From positions 7,203,501 to 7,267,500 of the forward strand of contig OW285196.1 of assembly GCA_935421135.1 (NCBI GenBank): a stretch of 64,000 bases of DNA, given 5' to 3'. The notes under the pieces were generated by a model that saw only the letters and a list, made by a program, of their open reading frames with translations, made no database searches and had not been told where the DNA came from. This stretch comes from Bugulina stolonifera (lineage: Eukaryota > Bryozoa > Gymnolaemata > Cheilostomatida > Bugulidae). Every line of letters starts with the position of its first letter. The first letter of the stretch is position 1. Both the position numbers and the translations under genes were made by a program. This document shows, in pieces, positions 12,701-24,200 of this stretch.

Positions 12701-15700
12701 TAGCAGTTGACTGAGAATTCGGTTGAAGTTCCATGTCTGGGAATTGGACATTTCCACATGTACATAACATGTAGTTCTACTGCTGGCTATTGATAGCTGA
12801 CTGCTGGGATTCAATGCATGATTTACATATTAGAGATGCCAAAAACCTGGAATTGACAGCTTGGACCACTAAAGATTTGCAAAGTGTAGTTTGTGAATAA
12901 AAAAGTCAGGATTGCGTATGACTACGCCCATCCAGTGACAAATTCCAAAGAGCATCTGCATCTATTGACATGCATTCTATAAAAGATGAAAGCGAGACAA
13001 TATACATGTACATGTACATTGTATATAGTTGCAGAGACATTATATCTAGTTCAAAGTCATAATACAGTACATTCAAAAGCCTTATTACATTACAGATTTG
13101 TTTCTTCTAAGTGCTAGTCAAACATAAGGTTAGCATGGAGTTTGTCATATTATATCCATTGGGATTAAGCCCGTAGCATTCTAAGTTATATAATACATGA
13201 TGCAGAATGCAGGTCATTAGTTTTCCTGCTGTTAGAGACTTGACTTGAATTCAAAATAAATTTACAAAAGGCCTATTAGGCCACAAGTCATGTACATCCA
13301 TCAAATGGATCTAGTGAAAGACACTCTGCGTTGATAATAGGCTTTCCAATCTCCTTCCCACCTTATTTACATGGTTGTTAGCTATCTGAAGGCTACAAAT
13401 TGCCCCGCTCCTGCAACTCGTATAGGCTTTGTCATCTTCAGTGTTTTATAAATTTGATTGCTCAATACTCAACAGTTACCAAAACAATAATCATACATGT
13501 ATATCGTATGTTCATGAGCTATGTGCTGCCATCTTTTAAAAGCACCTCTATAATCACTGTACATACGAGTAGACCAGTGTTCGAAGTTTGGTTATACAGG
13601 AGTATACGGTGTGTACCCACCTCAATTTTAGTGGTTATACGGCCAGCAGGCGTGTACCCTCATTTTAATAACTAGTTTTCCCCATACAGTCACTGTGGAC
13701 ATGATAGTGTAGTGGTAGCGTGCTTGACTATTATTCGTAGGGTCTAGAGTTCCAATCTCACCAGAGTATATTTTTTCATTTTAGTGATTCAAAAATTTCT
13801 TAACTACTATAAGAAAGATTAACCGGATAGCTATACAATACTACTCTGTAAGATTGCATGCACTGTGTATGCACCTCATTTGTTCCACTTCGAATGCTGA
13901 AGTAGACTATAAAAGTGGTAAGCAGACAGCACGCAGATATTGGATAAATTTACATTAATTACTGCTACTGCTACTGCTACTTGTGTGGATCACTGTTGAT
14001 GTTCAAATGAAATATTCTACATGTACATGTACAGTAGGTCCTACGCTGTCAATTTGAATTTACTTGTACATGTACATGATATTACCCCATGCTCTGTTAC
14101 AGGCACACACACTCTGCAATTCGGTGGCAGTCCGAAACACAGAAGACAGTAGACATTGGACAGCAAAAGCAATAAAACTTCAAAACAAGGTTCTACAGAA
14201 TGACACTAGCAAATCTGATAGTTCTATGCATGAAGAAAATTTGATGACCGACCGCTTGGTCAGACATCTCCAAGAAACTCGAATGCAATGTAGGGAAGAG
14301 CTAGTTGACATAAGCCTTTTGTCAGATGAGATGTCAGCCCCCAACACCCCTGAGAATAAGGAAATCACTAGAAAGTTCTATGACAGAGTCAGTCAGCTAT
14401 CGTTGTATTGTACAGATCGTATGATCGCTTTAGCGGAGATGGTATTTCAACTTAGCGTTGAAATTTTGACCAATGTTCCATGCGAATTTTGTGTCGTTGC
14501 TCTAGGTTCGTTGGCCAAAGGGGAAGGAACGCCCTACTCAGATTTTGAATACATGTTTCTTACAGAGAAAAAAGATGATCAGACTTTGCCCTATTTTGAA
14601 AAGTTGGCAATGGCCAGTTACTTCCTGATTGGGAATCTTCGAGAAACTAAGCTGGATAGTATGGCAATCTCAGAATTAACAGGCTGGTTTCAAGATAAGC
14701 AGAGAAGTGGATTTAAAATTGACGGTTTAAAAAAGAATGCTGGAAATATTCCAACAGGAAATGGCTTAGAAGGCAGCAAAAACTGGCTTATACTGACACC
14801 AGATGATCTGCTGGAAAGATACCGTGAGGTTTTTCTTGATTCAGACATGGAGAAAGCAAAGATAGGAGATTTCACTGCCATGCTGCACTACACTAGGCTT
14901 GTCTATTCACATGAGAGAGTCCCGGGTAGGCTATTAGCAAAATTTGGTGAGCAAAAAATTGCACAGGCAAATCAAAGTAGGACAGATGCTAATCTTGCGA
15001 TGCTCAAGGCAGACTGCGAAAAGTTTGACTTCAAGCCGACAGAAAAATGTACCAACCAGAGGTTTTTCATTGACACTAAAAACGAACTTTACCGATACCC
15101 CTCAATACTCTTAAATGATATTTCTATTCTGTTAGGTGTCTCTGAATCTAGCTCTTGGGGAACTTTGCAGGCGTTAAAGACAGGAGGTCTCATCTCCTAT
15201 TCTATTCACGAGTATTTGTCCTTTATTCTTGCCTGTTCATGCTACTTCCGGCTGTCTACCTACCTATTCTATGGCTCCCAAAATGATCGTCTATCTGTAT
15301 TACCGTTGAGTGTATTCCAGGTTGTCCATGGGAGAAGTTTTCCCAAAATACCCAAGCTTGCTGGAGATCGCTGGTATCTTTCACAAGATGTATTTAACAT
15401 GTACTGTAGGTACTCAGTCCCATTGAAGAATCTTATTAGTAAAAGAGTTGAAAATCAGGAAGTACAAAATATTCTGACTCTTGACATTCCCCCGCCTAGT
15501 TGGTTGGTGGAGTTTCAGATGTACCATTACTGTAATCGGTGGTCTGAGAGTCAGCACTACTTTCAAGAGCACATCGAAGGAAATATCATGCAAAATCCAG
15601 AAGAAGCCATTAAAATGATCCAAAAGGAGTTTCCAAATGACTTGCACAAACTCTGGAATTGTGTCAAAGCCTTGACATACTCACTCTCTGAACACAGACA

Positions 15701-16970
15701 CGACAAAGTTGCTTTAATCTACAACGAGACTATTCTAAGGATGGTAGAAGAGACAAGAATGAAAAGAAATGCTGAGCTCCATCATACCTTCTTAGCGGAT
15801 ATCTATGCTCAGATAGGAACTAGTTATTATGGGCTGAATCAGTACCATGAAGCAAAAGAAATGTTTGAACAAGCTTTAGTTGTTTGGACATGTCTGAAAG
15901 AGGGAAAGAATGTGGAATTTTCTGAGAAAATGCACCTTAAATTAGGCGAATGTCACCTTATGATGTACCAGTGTGGGAAATCTATTGACCATCTAGTTCA
16001 GTCACTGCAGATTTGTTATGACAATGATTTAGAATCCACTCCACTGTCCACTGTATCTGTTGACTTGTTCCTGGAATCTCCAGAAAGGAGATTGACCTTC
16101 TTTATCAACCCAACTGTCGTACTCGCACATGTTATTTGGACCTTAGGTATTGCATATCAATACACAAAGTACTACAAGAGAGCTTTGATATATTGTCAAA
16201 AAGCCCTGGAAATGTTTCTTGAGCTGTATGGAGAGAATGGTTGCCACAGAGACATTGCTAATACCTTGTTCCACTTAGCAGTTATAGACGAATATCTGCA
16301 CACAGAGGTGCCCGCCTCAAAGTATAACTTAGAATCGTTTGTGACAACTGTACAGTTGTATGGTACTGAGCAACAGCTAATGGAAACAGTGGCTAGGATT
16401 GACGATTGGACGAGCAAATCATTTTACGAATTTGTGATCGCACTATTCCCTCAGCTGCAACGATTCAGGGTTGCCCATTCTCAAACAGCTTCAGTATTCT
16501 GTGTTGTTGGAAACCATCTAACCTATAACAAGCGATACAAACTTGCAGAAATGGCCTTTCAGCTCACCTTAGATGTCTTAGACAATCTCATCTGCCCAGA
16601 TGAATATTCCTATCCCTATAAAGCTCAAACTCTGGCAGGACGAGCTAATAACAACTGGAGAAATGGGGACGGTTTGTCAGCAGAGCAATTGTACGGCAAA
16701 GCTCTTGATACATTGAGTGGTAGGAGTGAGCCCTGTTCTATGTTAGATGCTGCAGAAATACTGGCAAGTAAGGGAGACATGTACGTCTCTTTGGCAGAAT
16801 CTGAACAAGATCACGTCGTGGCATCAAGATATTACCATAAGGCAAAAGAATGTTATGAACTGTCGAAACACCAAAATCAAAGTGGTTGTTCTGACCCTGA
16901 GCACCCACAGTTGGCTGAAATCGAAGAAAGGCTATGCCAAGTCGAACACAAACTGGGCAATAAAGCATGA
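9701..16970 (+). CDS. Nucleotidyltransferase-fold + TPR protein, copy 1
   Basis: Exons: 9701-9727 (9 residues, MANTGVGYV) or alternative 11798-11824 (MATVEDNFV), then 12444-12599, then 14103-16970. All junctions are phase 0 with GT/AG, giving 1,016 residues. Residues about 196-210 read GSLAKGEGTPYSDFE, the GS...SD-E signature of DUF294/GlnD-like nucleotidyltransferases; the following helices (MASYFLIGNLRETKLD, AKIGDFTAMLHYTR) are strongly conserved in copy 2. The C-terminal half has TPR-like helix pairs (for example ADIYAQIGTSYYGLNQYHEA and IWTLGIAYQYTKYYKRAL). No signal peptide or membrane segment is seen. Predicted invertebrate proteins with this pairing exist, but I know of no established function; nucleotide transfer is inferred. 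The long last exon has no internal stop, so the gene appears intact. A P-like element sits 100 bp upstream of the 9701 exon, which may favour the 11798 start. Confidence 0.8.
10146..10692. repeat. Local direct repeat of about 60 bp
   Basis: The segment near 10146-10205 recurs at about 10630-10692 (shared core CCGCCCAGACCTGCTGAGCC). The right copy includes the left edge of the inverted MITE, so the left copy is a later local duplication of the MITE end with its flank. Confidence 0.7.
10675..10996 (-). mobile_element. hAT-type MITE with tRNA-like interior, copy 2 (inverted)
   Basis: Same family as 4293-4607, opposite orientation. Ends CAGTGTTC and GAGCACTG; flanks TGCTGAGC (10667-10674) and TGCTGAGT (10997-11004), an 8-bp duplication with one mismatch. 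It lies in the first intron of NTase-TPR copy 1. Confidence 0.82.
11798..11824 (+). other. Alternative first coding exon of NTase-TPR copy 1
   Basis: ATG plus eight codons (MATVEDNFV) followed by GTAAGT. It has the same 27-nt length, phase and final valine as the exon at 9701 and its counterparts at 21244 and 42025, but a different middle. It may be an alternative start used since the transposon split the promoter; transcript evidence would decide. Confidence 0.5.
13575..13899 (+). mobile_element. hAT-type MITE with tRNA-like interior, copy 3
   Basis: Ends CAGTGTTCGAAG and CGAATGCTG; flanks GAGTAGAC and AAGTAGAC form an 8-bp duplication with one mismatch. The interior at about 13703-13765 has box-A-like TAGTGTAGTGGTAGCGTG and box-B-like AGTTCCAATCTC. 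It lies in the second intron of NTase-TPR copy 1. Confidence 0.82.
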
Positions 16971-18120
16971 TTTAAATTCTCCATACTATCATGCTATACT
17001 AAGCATAAGTCACACGTTATCTGTATATTTTCTATCCACATTTTAACTGCTTCTACTCATAAGTCATTATTTCCTGCCTTGTGCCTCTCAAAGTCTTACT
17101 GACTAGAAATATGACTAACTTATTACAGTTTAATTATTCTTTATAACATGTAAATTATAACATGTAAATATAAATTATAATAAATAATGATTTTGTTAGA
17201 ATCAGATGCATAGCAATGTTATGTGCTAATTAATTAACTACCATGACTGGTTTCTGCCACCAATTAAAGATTTACATGAAGCTAAATCTCCAAACACACA
17301 AAATAACAATTATCACACTATTTATAAACAAGCAGTTTATGGATTAAAGGAGGATATTTTGGCATGCATGTTGATTTTATCTCTGGATTTACAATTATCT
17401 CCTTTTCAGACCCGTGTTTTGCTTTAGTTTTCTATTCTTTCCCTATTGCAATTGTCGATAGGCCAAGCTAATGGGTTACATGCTGGTTATGTAGTTTGAC
17501 TATTTGGAGTTGTCATCCCACATGTGTATGATTTACACTGTTCATGTATACTTTAATTTTTAGGAGTTGTCACACCTTTCTATGCATGTTTTGCTTTTTG
17601 GCTTTGTGAGGTAGCGAAAAAGCTAACTTCTTTTTCTCTGTCAGTTGCTTTGTTTGAGCCTAAGAATACATAATTATAAATTATATAATAAAGCAATTCC
17701 AGACGTGGTGGGTGGGATACAAAATGCATTAATGACCATAAACCAGCATAAACACTGTAGAAAATAATGTAGTTCTATAATCTGTAGTACTTGCCTCTCA
17801 CGAGTACCATTATTCTGAATAATTGTAGTCCAAAAGCCTCAATTGATAACTAGGCCCTATATACTAGTTATAGTACAGCTATTTAAGCAGTTACTGGTTG
17901 ATAGGTAATATACATTGTAGGCCTATATGTACCTGTACCTGTATGCCTGTATAGTATAACAGGATCTACAACATTATAATTCAATCATTATTATGAGATA
18001 TGTCAAAAAAATGCCAATTTTTGGAATGGTTTATCTTTTGATTTATGCGATGCAAAGCTTTATTACTGTATATCACCTCTGGGGCCAGCGCTATTGTACA
18101 GTTACTTAAAGGCATGAACA
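16971..18120. other. 3' flank of NTase-TPR copy 1, otherwise empty
   Basis: AATAAA at 17179-17184 is the best polyadenylation signal for copy 1. The rest, up to the start of segmental block A, is AT-rich and shows no exon, RNA gene or clear repeat. Confidence 0.5.
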
Positions 18121-18930
18121 TACTAAACACAGCAACGTGTTTAATACTCAGTTCCTACATCAGTGTATTACCCCAGATAGGCATGAGCTACTAATCATAG
18201 TTAGAAGTTGTCCTCTCTCTACTCATCTCCCTCTACTTTTTTAATTGAGAAAGGATAACTTCTAATTAGTGCCTAACCTACTTTACCTTAGTGTAATGTT
18301 TTTTGCAAGCCATTTACTCTGCGCTCCTCGACATAGTATTTTAACTGTATGTAGAGAGATTCAGAAGTTCTTCAATACTATCTTTCATTGAAAGAAGTCA
18401 ATCAGATAACACAAGTTATTAGGGTGTGAAGACACCTTGGCCACAGGTAGCGCTAGAGCTAAAATATGGCGTTTTTGGGACATTAGTTCATGGAAGGCGT
18501 CAGTATAGCCTCAGTGATATGGCGCTCATTAAGATGGAGGGGTTGCCCCCTTTCTTGGCAGGGTAGAGGAGTTGCCTTGAAGCCATGCATTGCATGACCC
18601 CAAGGGCTATTGAGGCACAGGAGCAATAGGTGTCTTCGCAACCTCTTGGACGCACCCGGGTCACAAATAAAAATTACAAGATGGCCGTCTGACCCAGGTC
18701 AGAAGGGCTATTGGCCTGGGATTTTGCTTGGCCAGACGAAACCATCCCTAGCTAATTGGCACACCTGATTTCTTCGCGCGAAAAAGAGGATTTTGCTTTT
18801 GTCCCAGGCCGGTGTGTTCACGACCCTGTGACAGATGTGTGCCAGAAAAAATTTTCGTAAATCGGCCTGGGACTGAAGTTTAGGTCGTGAAGACACCTAC
18901 AATGTAATTTTGGCTGGATGCTCTTCCTAA

Positions 18931-19012
18931 CACCATCGTGACCGGGATTCGAACCTGGGACCTTCAGCATGAAGGCTCAGCATTCTAACCACGCAAGCCA
19001 CGGCTGCTCCCT
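18931..19012 (-). repeat. tRNA-derived SINE head
   Basis: On the minus strand it has box A (TGGCTTGCGTGGTTAGAATG) and box B (GGTTCGAATCC) at tRNA spacing, but the acceptor ends do not pair. The body continues leftward with AGGAAGAGCATCCAGCCA, a motif like the conserved body of several invertebrate SINEs. The stretch 18420-18900 further left holds GTGTGAAGACACC-type inverted motifs of an unresolved repeat. Confidence 0.6.
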
Positions 19013-19136
19013 ATGTTTAAGCGAATGTCCTGACCATTACAAATCATGGATATATCCACCTTGAACAAAAAGTGAAACAATCCAGTGCCTCTATTCTCCC
19101 TATTTGAAACTGTGAGGTCTCCGAACGGTCAGAAGA

Positions 19137-19175
19137 TTTTCTACCGTAGGTACGGTTTGTACCTACGGTAGAAAA
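19137..19175. repeat. Perfect hairpin at the deletion junction
   Basis: Two perfect 17-base arms (TTTTCTACCGTAGGTAC and its complement) around the 5-base loop GGTTT. It sits exactly between the 20-bp LTR stub and the integrase remnant, so it may be a fold-back made during deletion or template switching. Confidence 0.9.
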
Positions 19176-19188
19176 TAAAGCTGATCGC

Positions 19189-20436
19189 ATGACCAGGGTC
19201 CCGAAGCGCTGGCTAGAACATCGTGAACCGAGCAGTTCATTGGCAGAGGTAGCTGCTGTTATACTCACCGGGCAAAACCCCAGAGATGCAGTTTGGGCTG
19301 CACACCTGCCGCAGCACTTGGGTGTTGATAGGACCCTGTATCTTGCCCGACAGATTCGTGGCGACCTGTCTCGCGAGCAAGTGAGTCGGGAGCTGATGAG
19401 TTGTGAGGCTTGTCAGTGCATTGACCCTGCCATGCGAAGTGAGAGCATGGTGCCTCGTGGAAACCTAGCTGTAGAGAACAATTGGTGTCGGGTTGCAGCT
19501 GACATAACCCACTATGGACACCAGGTGTTTCTCTCTATGGTAGACTGTGGTCCGTCGCGTTTTGCTATCTGGAAACGGTTGCCGAATGAGTCGGCAACGC
19601 AGATTGTTGCTCAATTGCGAAGCGTAGTAATTGAGCGCGAGCCGTGGGATGAGTTGTTGGTGGACAACTCAACTGCGTTCCGGTCAGCGGCTGTAGAACA
19701 GTTCGCTGATGAGTGGGGCATTTCCCTGCAATTACGAGCCGCGTACGCCCCGAGTGGCACTGGAATCGTGGAAAGAAACCACAGGACAATCAAGAGGATT
19801 GCGGAGCGGGGTAAGATTTCACCCGAGGAGGCTACTTTTTAGTATAACGTAACGCCTCGAAAGGAGACGGAAGCCAGCTCCGTTCCTTCCCGTGTGCTCT
19901 TCAGGTAACGCTGGCGAGTACCTTTTGATGTCAGCATACAGAACTCTGATGAAGACACTGAATGCAGTTTTTTTATTGGAGATGAGGTGTGGGTCAAGCC
20001 TAACCCGCCCTCGTGCACTAAACAGTGGGCACTCGGTAAAATTACGAGTGTCGTGTCGCGGCATACGGTGTGTGTAAATGGCATGCCACGGCATGTGCGA
20101 GACATCAGAAAGCGTCGACGGGGCCATGATCTGGGATCAATGCCCGACAACCATTGTACAGTCACAGATAACTGGGCTGTATCTGACCGGGATCATTCCA
20201 GTGACCTGATGCCGCAGGTAGTATATCAGGATGCTACAGAAGCGGACAGTGTCTCTCACGATCCAGTCGCTAGGCCAGCGTCGCCTCACAGAGCAGGTGA
20301 CAGTGTCCAGGACGTGGCACAGCAGGAGGACATCGTTGAATCCCCTGTTCAGGAGGCCGAAGTGGCGCCTGTTCAAGTAAGGCTTTCGCAGCAGGCGCGA
20401 CGGCGTCCTACGCATTTGGGCGATTATGTTACTTAG
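19189..20436 (+). pseudogene. Ty3-type integrase remnant
   Basis: The first open part (19189-19842) has an HHCC zinc-binding motif (H39, H43, C72, C75) and the catalytic D105, D159, E195 with a D-35-E spacing (LVDNSTAF ... GIVERNH). In-frame TAG at 19840-19842 and a second stop near 19905 interrupt the chain. Beyond them the reading resumes, in the frame shared with 19987-20436, with the integrase C-terminal segment (GDEVWVKPNPP). The 5' end is truncated by the deletion. Product inactive. Confidence 0.83.
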
Positions 20437-20483
20437 CCAGTAGCTAATGTCGTGTGGTGAGCTTCTTGAGAAGCTGGGGGAGA

Positions 20484-20802
20484 TGTGAGGTCTCCGAACG
20501 GTCTTGTGGTGATCGTGGTGACCTGTGGTCACGTGGTGATCGGGACGTTGATTAGGACAGTAGCGAGTGGGCTGTGGTCAGTTGCACTAAAGTATTTGTG
20601 CTGAGTGGAAGGCTCGTTTTCTGTTATCACATTATTCTTATTATCTGTTGTGCTAATTATGTCGTGCTTTGGTAGCCAACCCGTAGGTGGTGAAGGTGGT
20701 GGCAAAGGGGAGGCTGTAGAGCCATCGTAGAGCAGTTTGGTACTGCGTATTTATTGTTATATTTTTCTTTACTGTCTAACTGTGCTGTTCAGTAAGACTA
20801 CA
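20484..20802 (+). repeat. 3' LTR of the Ty3-type element
   Basis: 319 bp, begins TGTGAGGTCTCCGAACGGTC and ends CTACA. The 5' partner survives only as its first 20 bases at 19111-19130. Confidence 0.85.
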
Positions 20803-21243
20803 GAAACAGCAGTAACTTGTCAAGTATATGCACTATATTATTATAATACACATGCAATTTCAGTAGGTCAATTATGCTAAAGAAATTCAAAGTTCACTGC
20901 AATATTTGAGTTGTAATAGAGAAGCCTTTTATCTATTTGCTGTGTTAGTCATAAACTAAATGTAGCTATTTCATTGGATTAGCTGCTCAGATTCCTAGTT
21001 TAAGTTCCTGGTCTAGGTAAGTTCCCAGCCTAAGTTCAAAGCAGTTATTAGCTAGTCTCAACTATTGGCTATTCCAGGGGTAGTAGTATACCCACATACT
21101 AGCTGTCACTGCAATATCAGCAAAATCTAAAATGTGCGTAGACTGCACACCCTGACTACATTGTTATTACAGGTTTGGGGAATTATAGTCTTGTTTTTAT
21201 TGGCTCAGTAACTACAGCTCACAGATGGAAACTAGGCTATGAA

Positions 21244-24200
21244 ATGGCAAACACTGGAGCTAAATATGTGGTAAGAAGATATTATTCTAAATTAGTGAAA
21301 TTACGCTTTGTTTTTTGTCTGCATTTGAAATGCGTGATAGTAGGGCCTATGTGTCTTGTTTGTCAAGTACCGGAAAACAGGGCAAGCATACAGATATTCT
21401 TTTCATTCTACATGTAGATCCATCAAATTACCTCAAAATTGTAATTATTAAAATATTTACACTGTAAAAGGTGTGCTTTAGCTTTCTTCAAGAAATTGTA
21501 TAAACTGTAACTGAGAAACAGGACGGATATCGCAATGTAGCTGGTTTAAAAATACTATACTTTCAGTTTTCATGCTGCAAATTAGTGCTAAATTGATACT
21601 TTTTGATTACCAATATGGCTTCGACTACAACCAATCAGAACCTGAAATCTTTTGGGTTGAATCGTTTATTTTGAGAATCTCGGATATGACGTAGTAGATT
21701 GTCAAATTACAATATTATATTCGCGTCAACTGACTTCAAAATTTATTGTTTTCCCCTTCAAGTTCAATATTGTATAATTTCACATAGCCTTAGATCTTCA
21801 TGATTGGGGCAATTGGGTTGAGGGGACACTATTGTACAGAATAGAGATGTGAGCTTGACCATCTCGACCTTTGCTGAAAACTCTGGCTATGTCAACATCA
21901 TGTGTAATTAAACCTGGAGTGTATCAGCTACTTTGTTGATGAAGAAATAATTAATCTTATGCCTCACTCTTGGACATATCAATATACTGTAGTGTATGCA
22001 TTGAGTAACTACTATAGCTAATGATTGTACTAAGGACATCGCAAATAAGAAGTATATATGCTATGATTGTATCAGGAGCGCTTTATATGACATATTGACA
22101 TATTCATATTCATCATTATATACAACGTATGACCTAGTTGCGTGCATGCATATTATTGTAGTGAAGAATGAAGACAATCACTATAACATTTACTTCGCAT
22201 GCATTCTATGTAAATGAAATCACTGATCTCTTTGTTAATTCTGTAATTGATCATTTCTCCTGAGTGACTCGTAGTAACATTTTCTACTGCTCTTTTGTAA
22301 TGCTGAGAGCCGATGTGCAGCAATGTAAACCAAGTATTAACACTGTGCAGTCATGGAGTATTAATACTTGTATACATTACAATTATTTACCCGACCTGTG
22401 GCCGACCTTTTCCTGTCGAACCTCTGAGTGCTTATTATTATTATTTTCGTCGTTAATTCGCAACCTTGTAGTGTAACTGATGAATACAAAAATATAGGTA
22501 TATAATATGATAATTATGTAGCTGTGTAACCAAATAAAATGAGTTGCTGGCACGATAAGATTCTGAGCCGTGCTGACCTGGCACTCTACATATAATATTA
22601 TTATTATATCTATCCAAATAGTACACTATGCATAACTGTAGCAGAACACCAACTTTATATCTATTCTAGCATGTCTCCTGTACAAATGAATAAGTTGTAT
22701 AGATTAAGGAGTGACTAAGTAAGGCTAAGCAGTACGCATTACAGTGTACCACATTACTGAGACACATTGGCCATTGACGTCTGACACGATCATATTCAGC
22801 ATTATTTACAGATAGCCAATGCTGAATTGGAAGCGTTTAAGAAAGACTATTACAATGGCACAGGAGGTAAATATAACCTTGATATTCAAGCACCACACTT
22901 GGCTAAGTTAGCGGATGGATATCTGAACAGATACAAGGAGACAGGTGATTGGACGGATGCTTTGAAGGTAATGAAATACACCATAGTTAGGTATAATGTT
23001 ACAAGTCATGATATTCTCATGTAGCCTTAGATCTTGTATTGAGTTCGATACAGGGGGAGGGCACGGGTGTGACCACATGCAGAGCCATTGAGTAGAGTTG
23101 CGATAACTGAGCCGGAAACAGATATGCATAGTTCCAAACAATGGCATGTGGTCTCATTGATTATCATTGGAAAACCTGACTTGACATTTTTATTTCCAGT
23201 TTATTTGATAGGGAATAATACTATATACATGTAAATGTAGATAAATAATATATCAAAAGATAGCTTTGGAACTCAGCTTTCATCCTATATAATTTATAAT
23301 ATGGTTATTTCTGTACCCCACCCACTAATTTAATTACTTTACAATGAGTGAATTTTGCTAGGACTATATTTTGTCACCACAGAAGATGTTTTTACCAGCG
23401 GTGATAACAAAACTAATGACTTGGGTGTCAATCCGTTGCTATTTATGACTACCATACAAGTATTTTGATCTTTATTTACAAACCTGAATAATGTTCTAAT
23501 ATACATGTACAAGCTATGTAGTGCCGCCAGCATTATTTTTGCAAATGGTCCCTGAAAAATTTCATAAGCTAATTCATATAATGTACACATGCCCTCAAAC
23601 ATTACAAGACAGCAAGGAAAAGTAACATGTCTCAATATAGATGTCATGTGCTAAATTATGCATATTTAGTCGTTTTCTGAGTTTGAGAAACGTAGCATAC
23701 CACTTTTCATTTCTATCCACCGATTAATGCAGCATAATCTTCCCTTATATACACGTGTGTACACTTGTATGCATTTGTACAGGACTAGATAGTACATTTC
23801 TTCTTAGTTGCTGTTTTATTTGTGCTTTTTTCCCAATGTACCTGGGTCCAGAGATGGTCACCTGGATACAATAGATCTATAAGCTGCATATATTCACAAG
23901 CAAGCATGTATTTGCCCCTGCAACGTATTCTGACAATTGTGGCCATAGATACCCTTAGGACCTACAAAGATTCACAGAATCTAATTGGTAGAATTTTTTT
24001 ATACATTTAGCAACTACAACATCCCCAAAGCCCATCATAGCATTCAAATCTGCTTTTTTGAGTACTTTATTAATTAATAATTACATAATTGCACCTGTAC
24101 ATGTACTGTAGATGGTTTTTACTTTTTACTCTTCAAGACTGCGCTTGCTCAAGTTATACTACTGCAAGTCCCTGAATGCTTGCATTGCACAGTTTAGGGT

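Larger units (their letters stand above)
19111..20802 (+). mobile_element. Internally deleted Ty3/Gypsy-type LTR retrotransposon
   Basis: Flanked by the 5-bp duplication GAAAC (19106-19110, 20803-20807); block B keeps the empty site at about 41560-41575. A full 319-bp 3' LTR (20484-20802, TGTGAG...CTACA) follows a purine tract (GAAGCTGGGGGAGA). Only the first 20 bases of the 5' LTR remain (19111-19130), followed directly by a hairpin and the integrase. Most of the 5' LTR, gag, protease and reverse transcriptase are gone. Confidence 0.87.

Noticed and set aside
18931..19012. A tRNA gene on the minus strand
   Set aside because: Boxes A and B are present, but acceptor ends do not pair and the body continues as a SINE.
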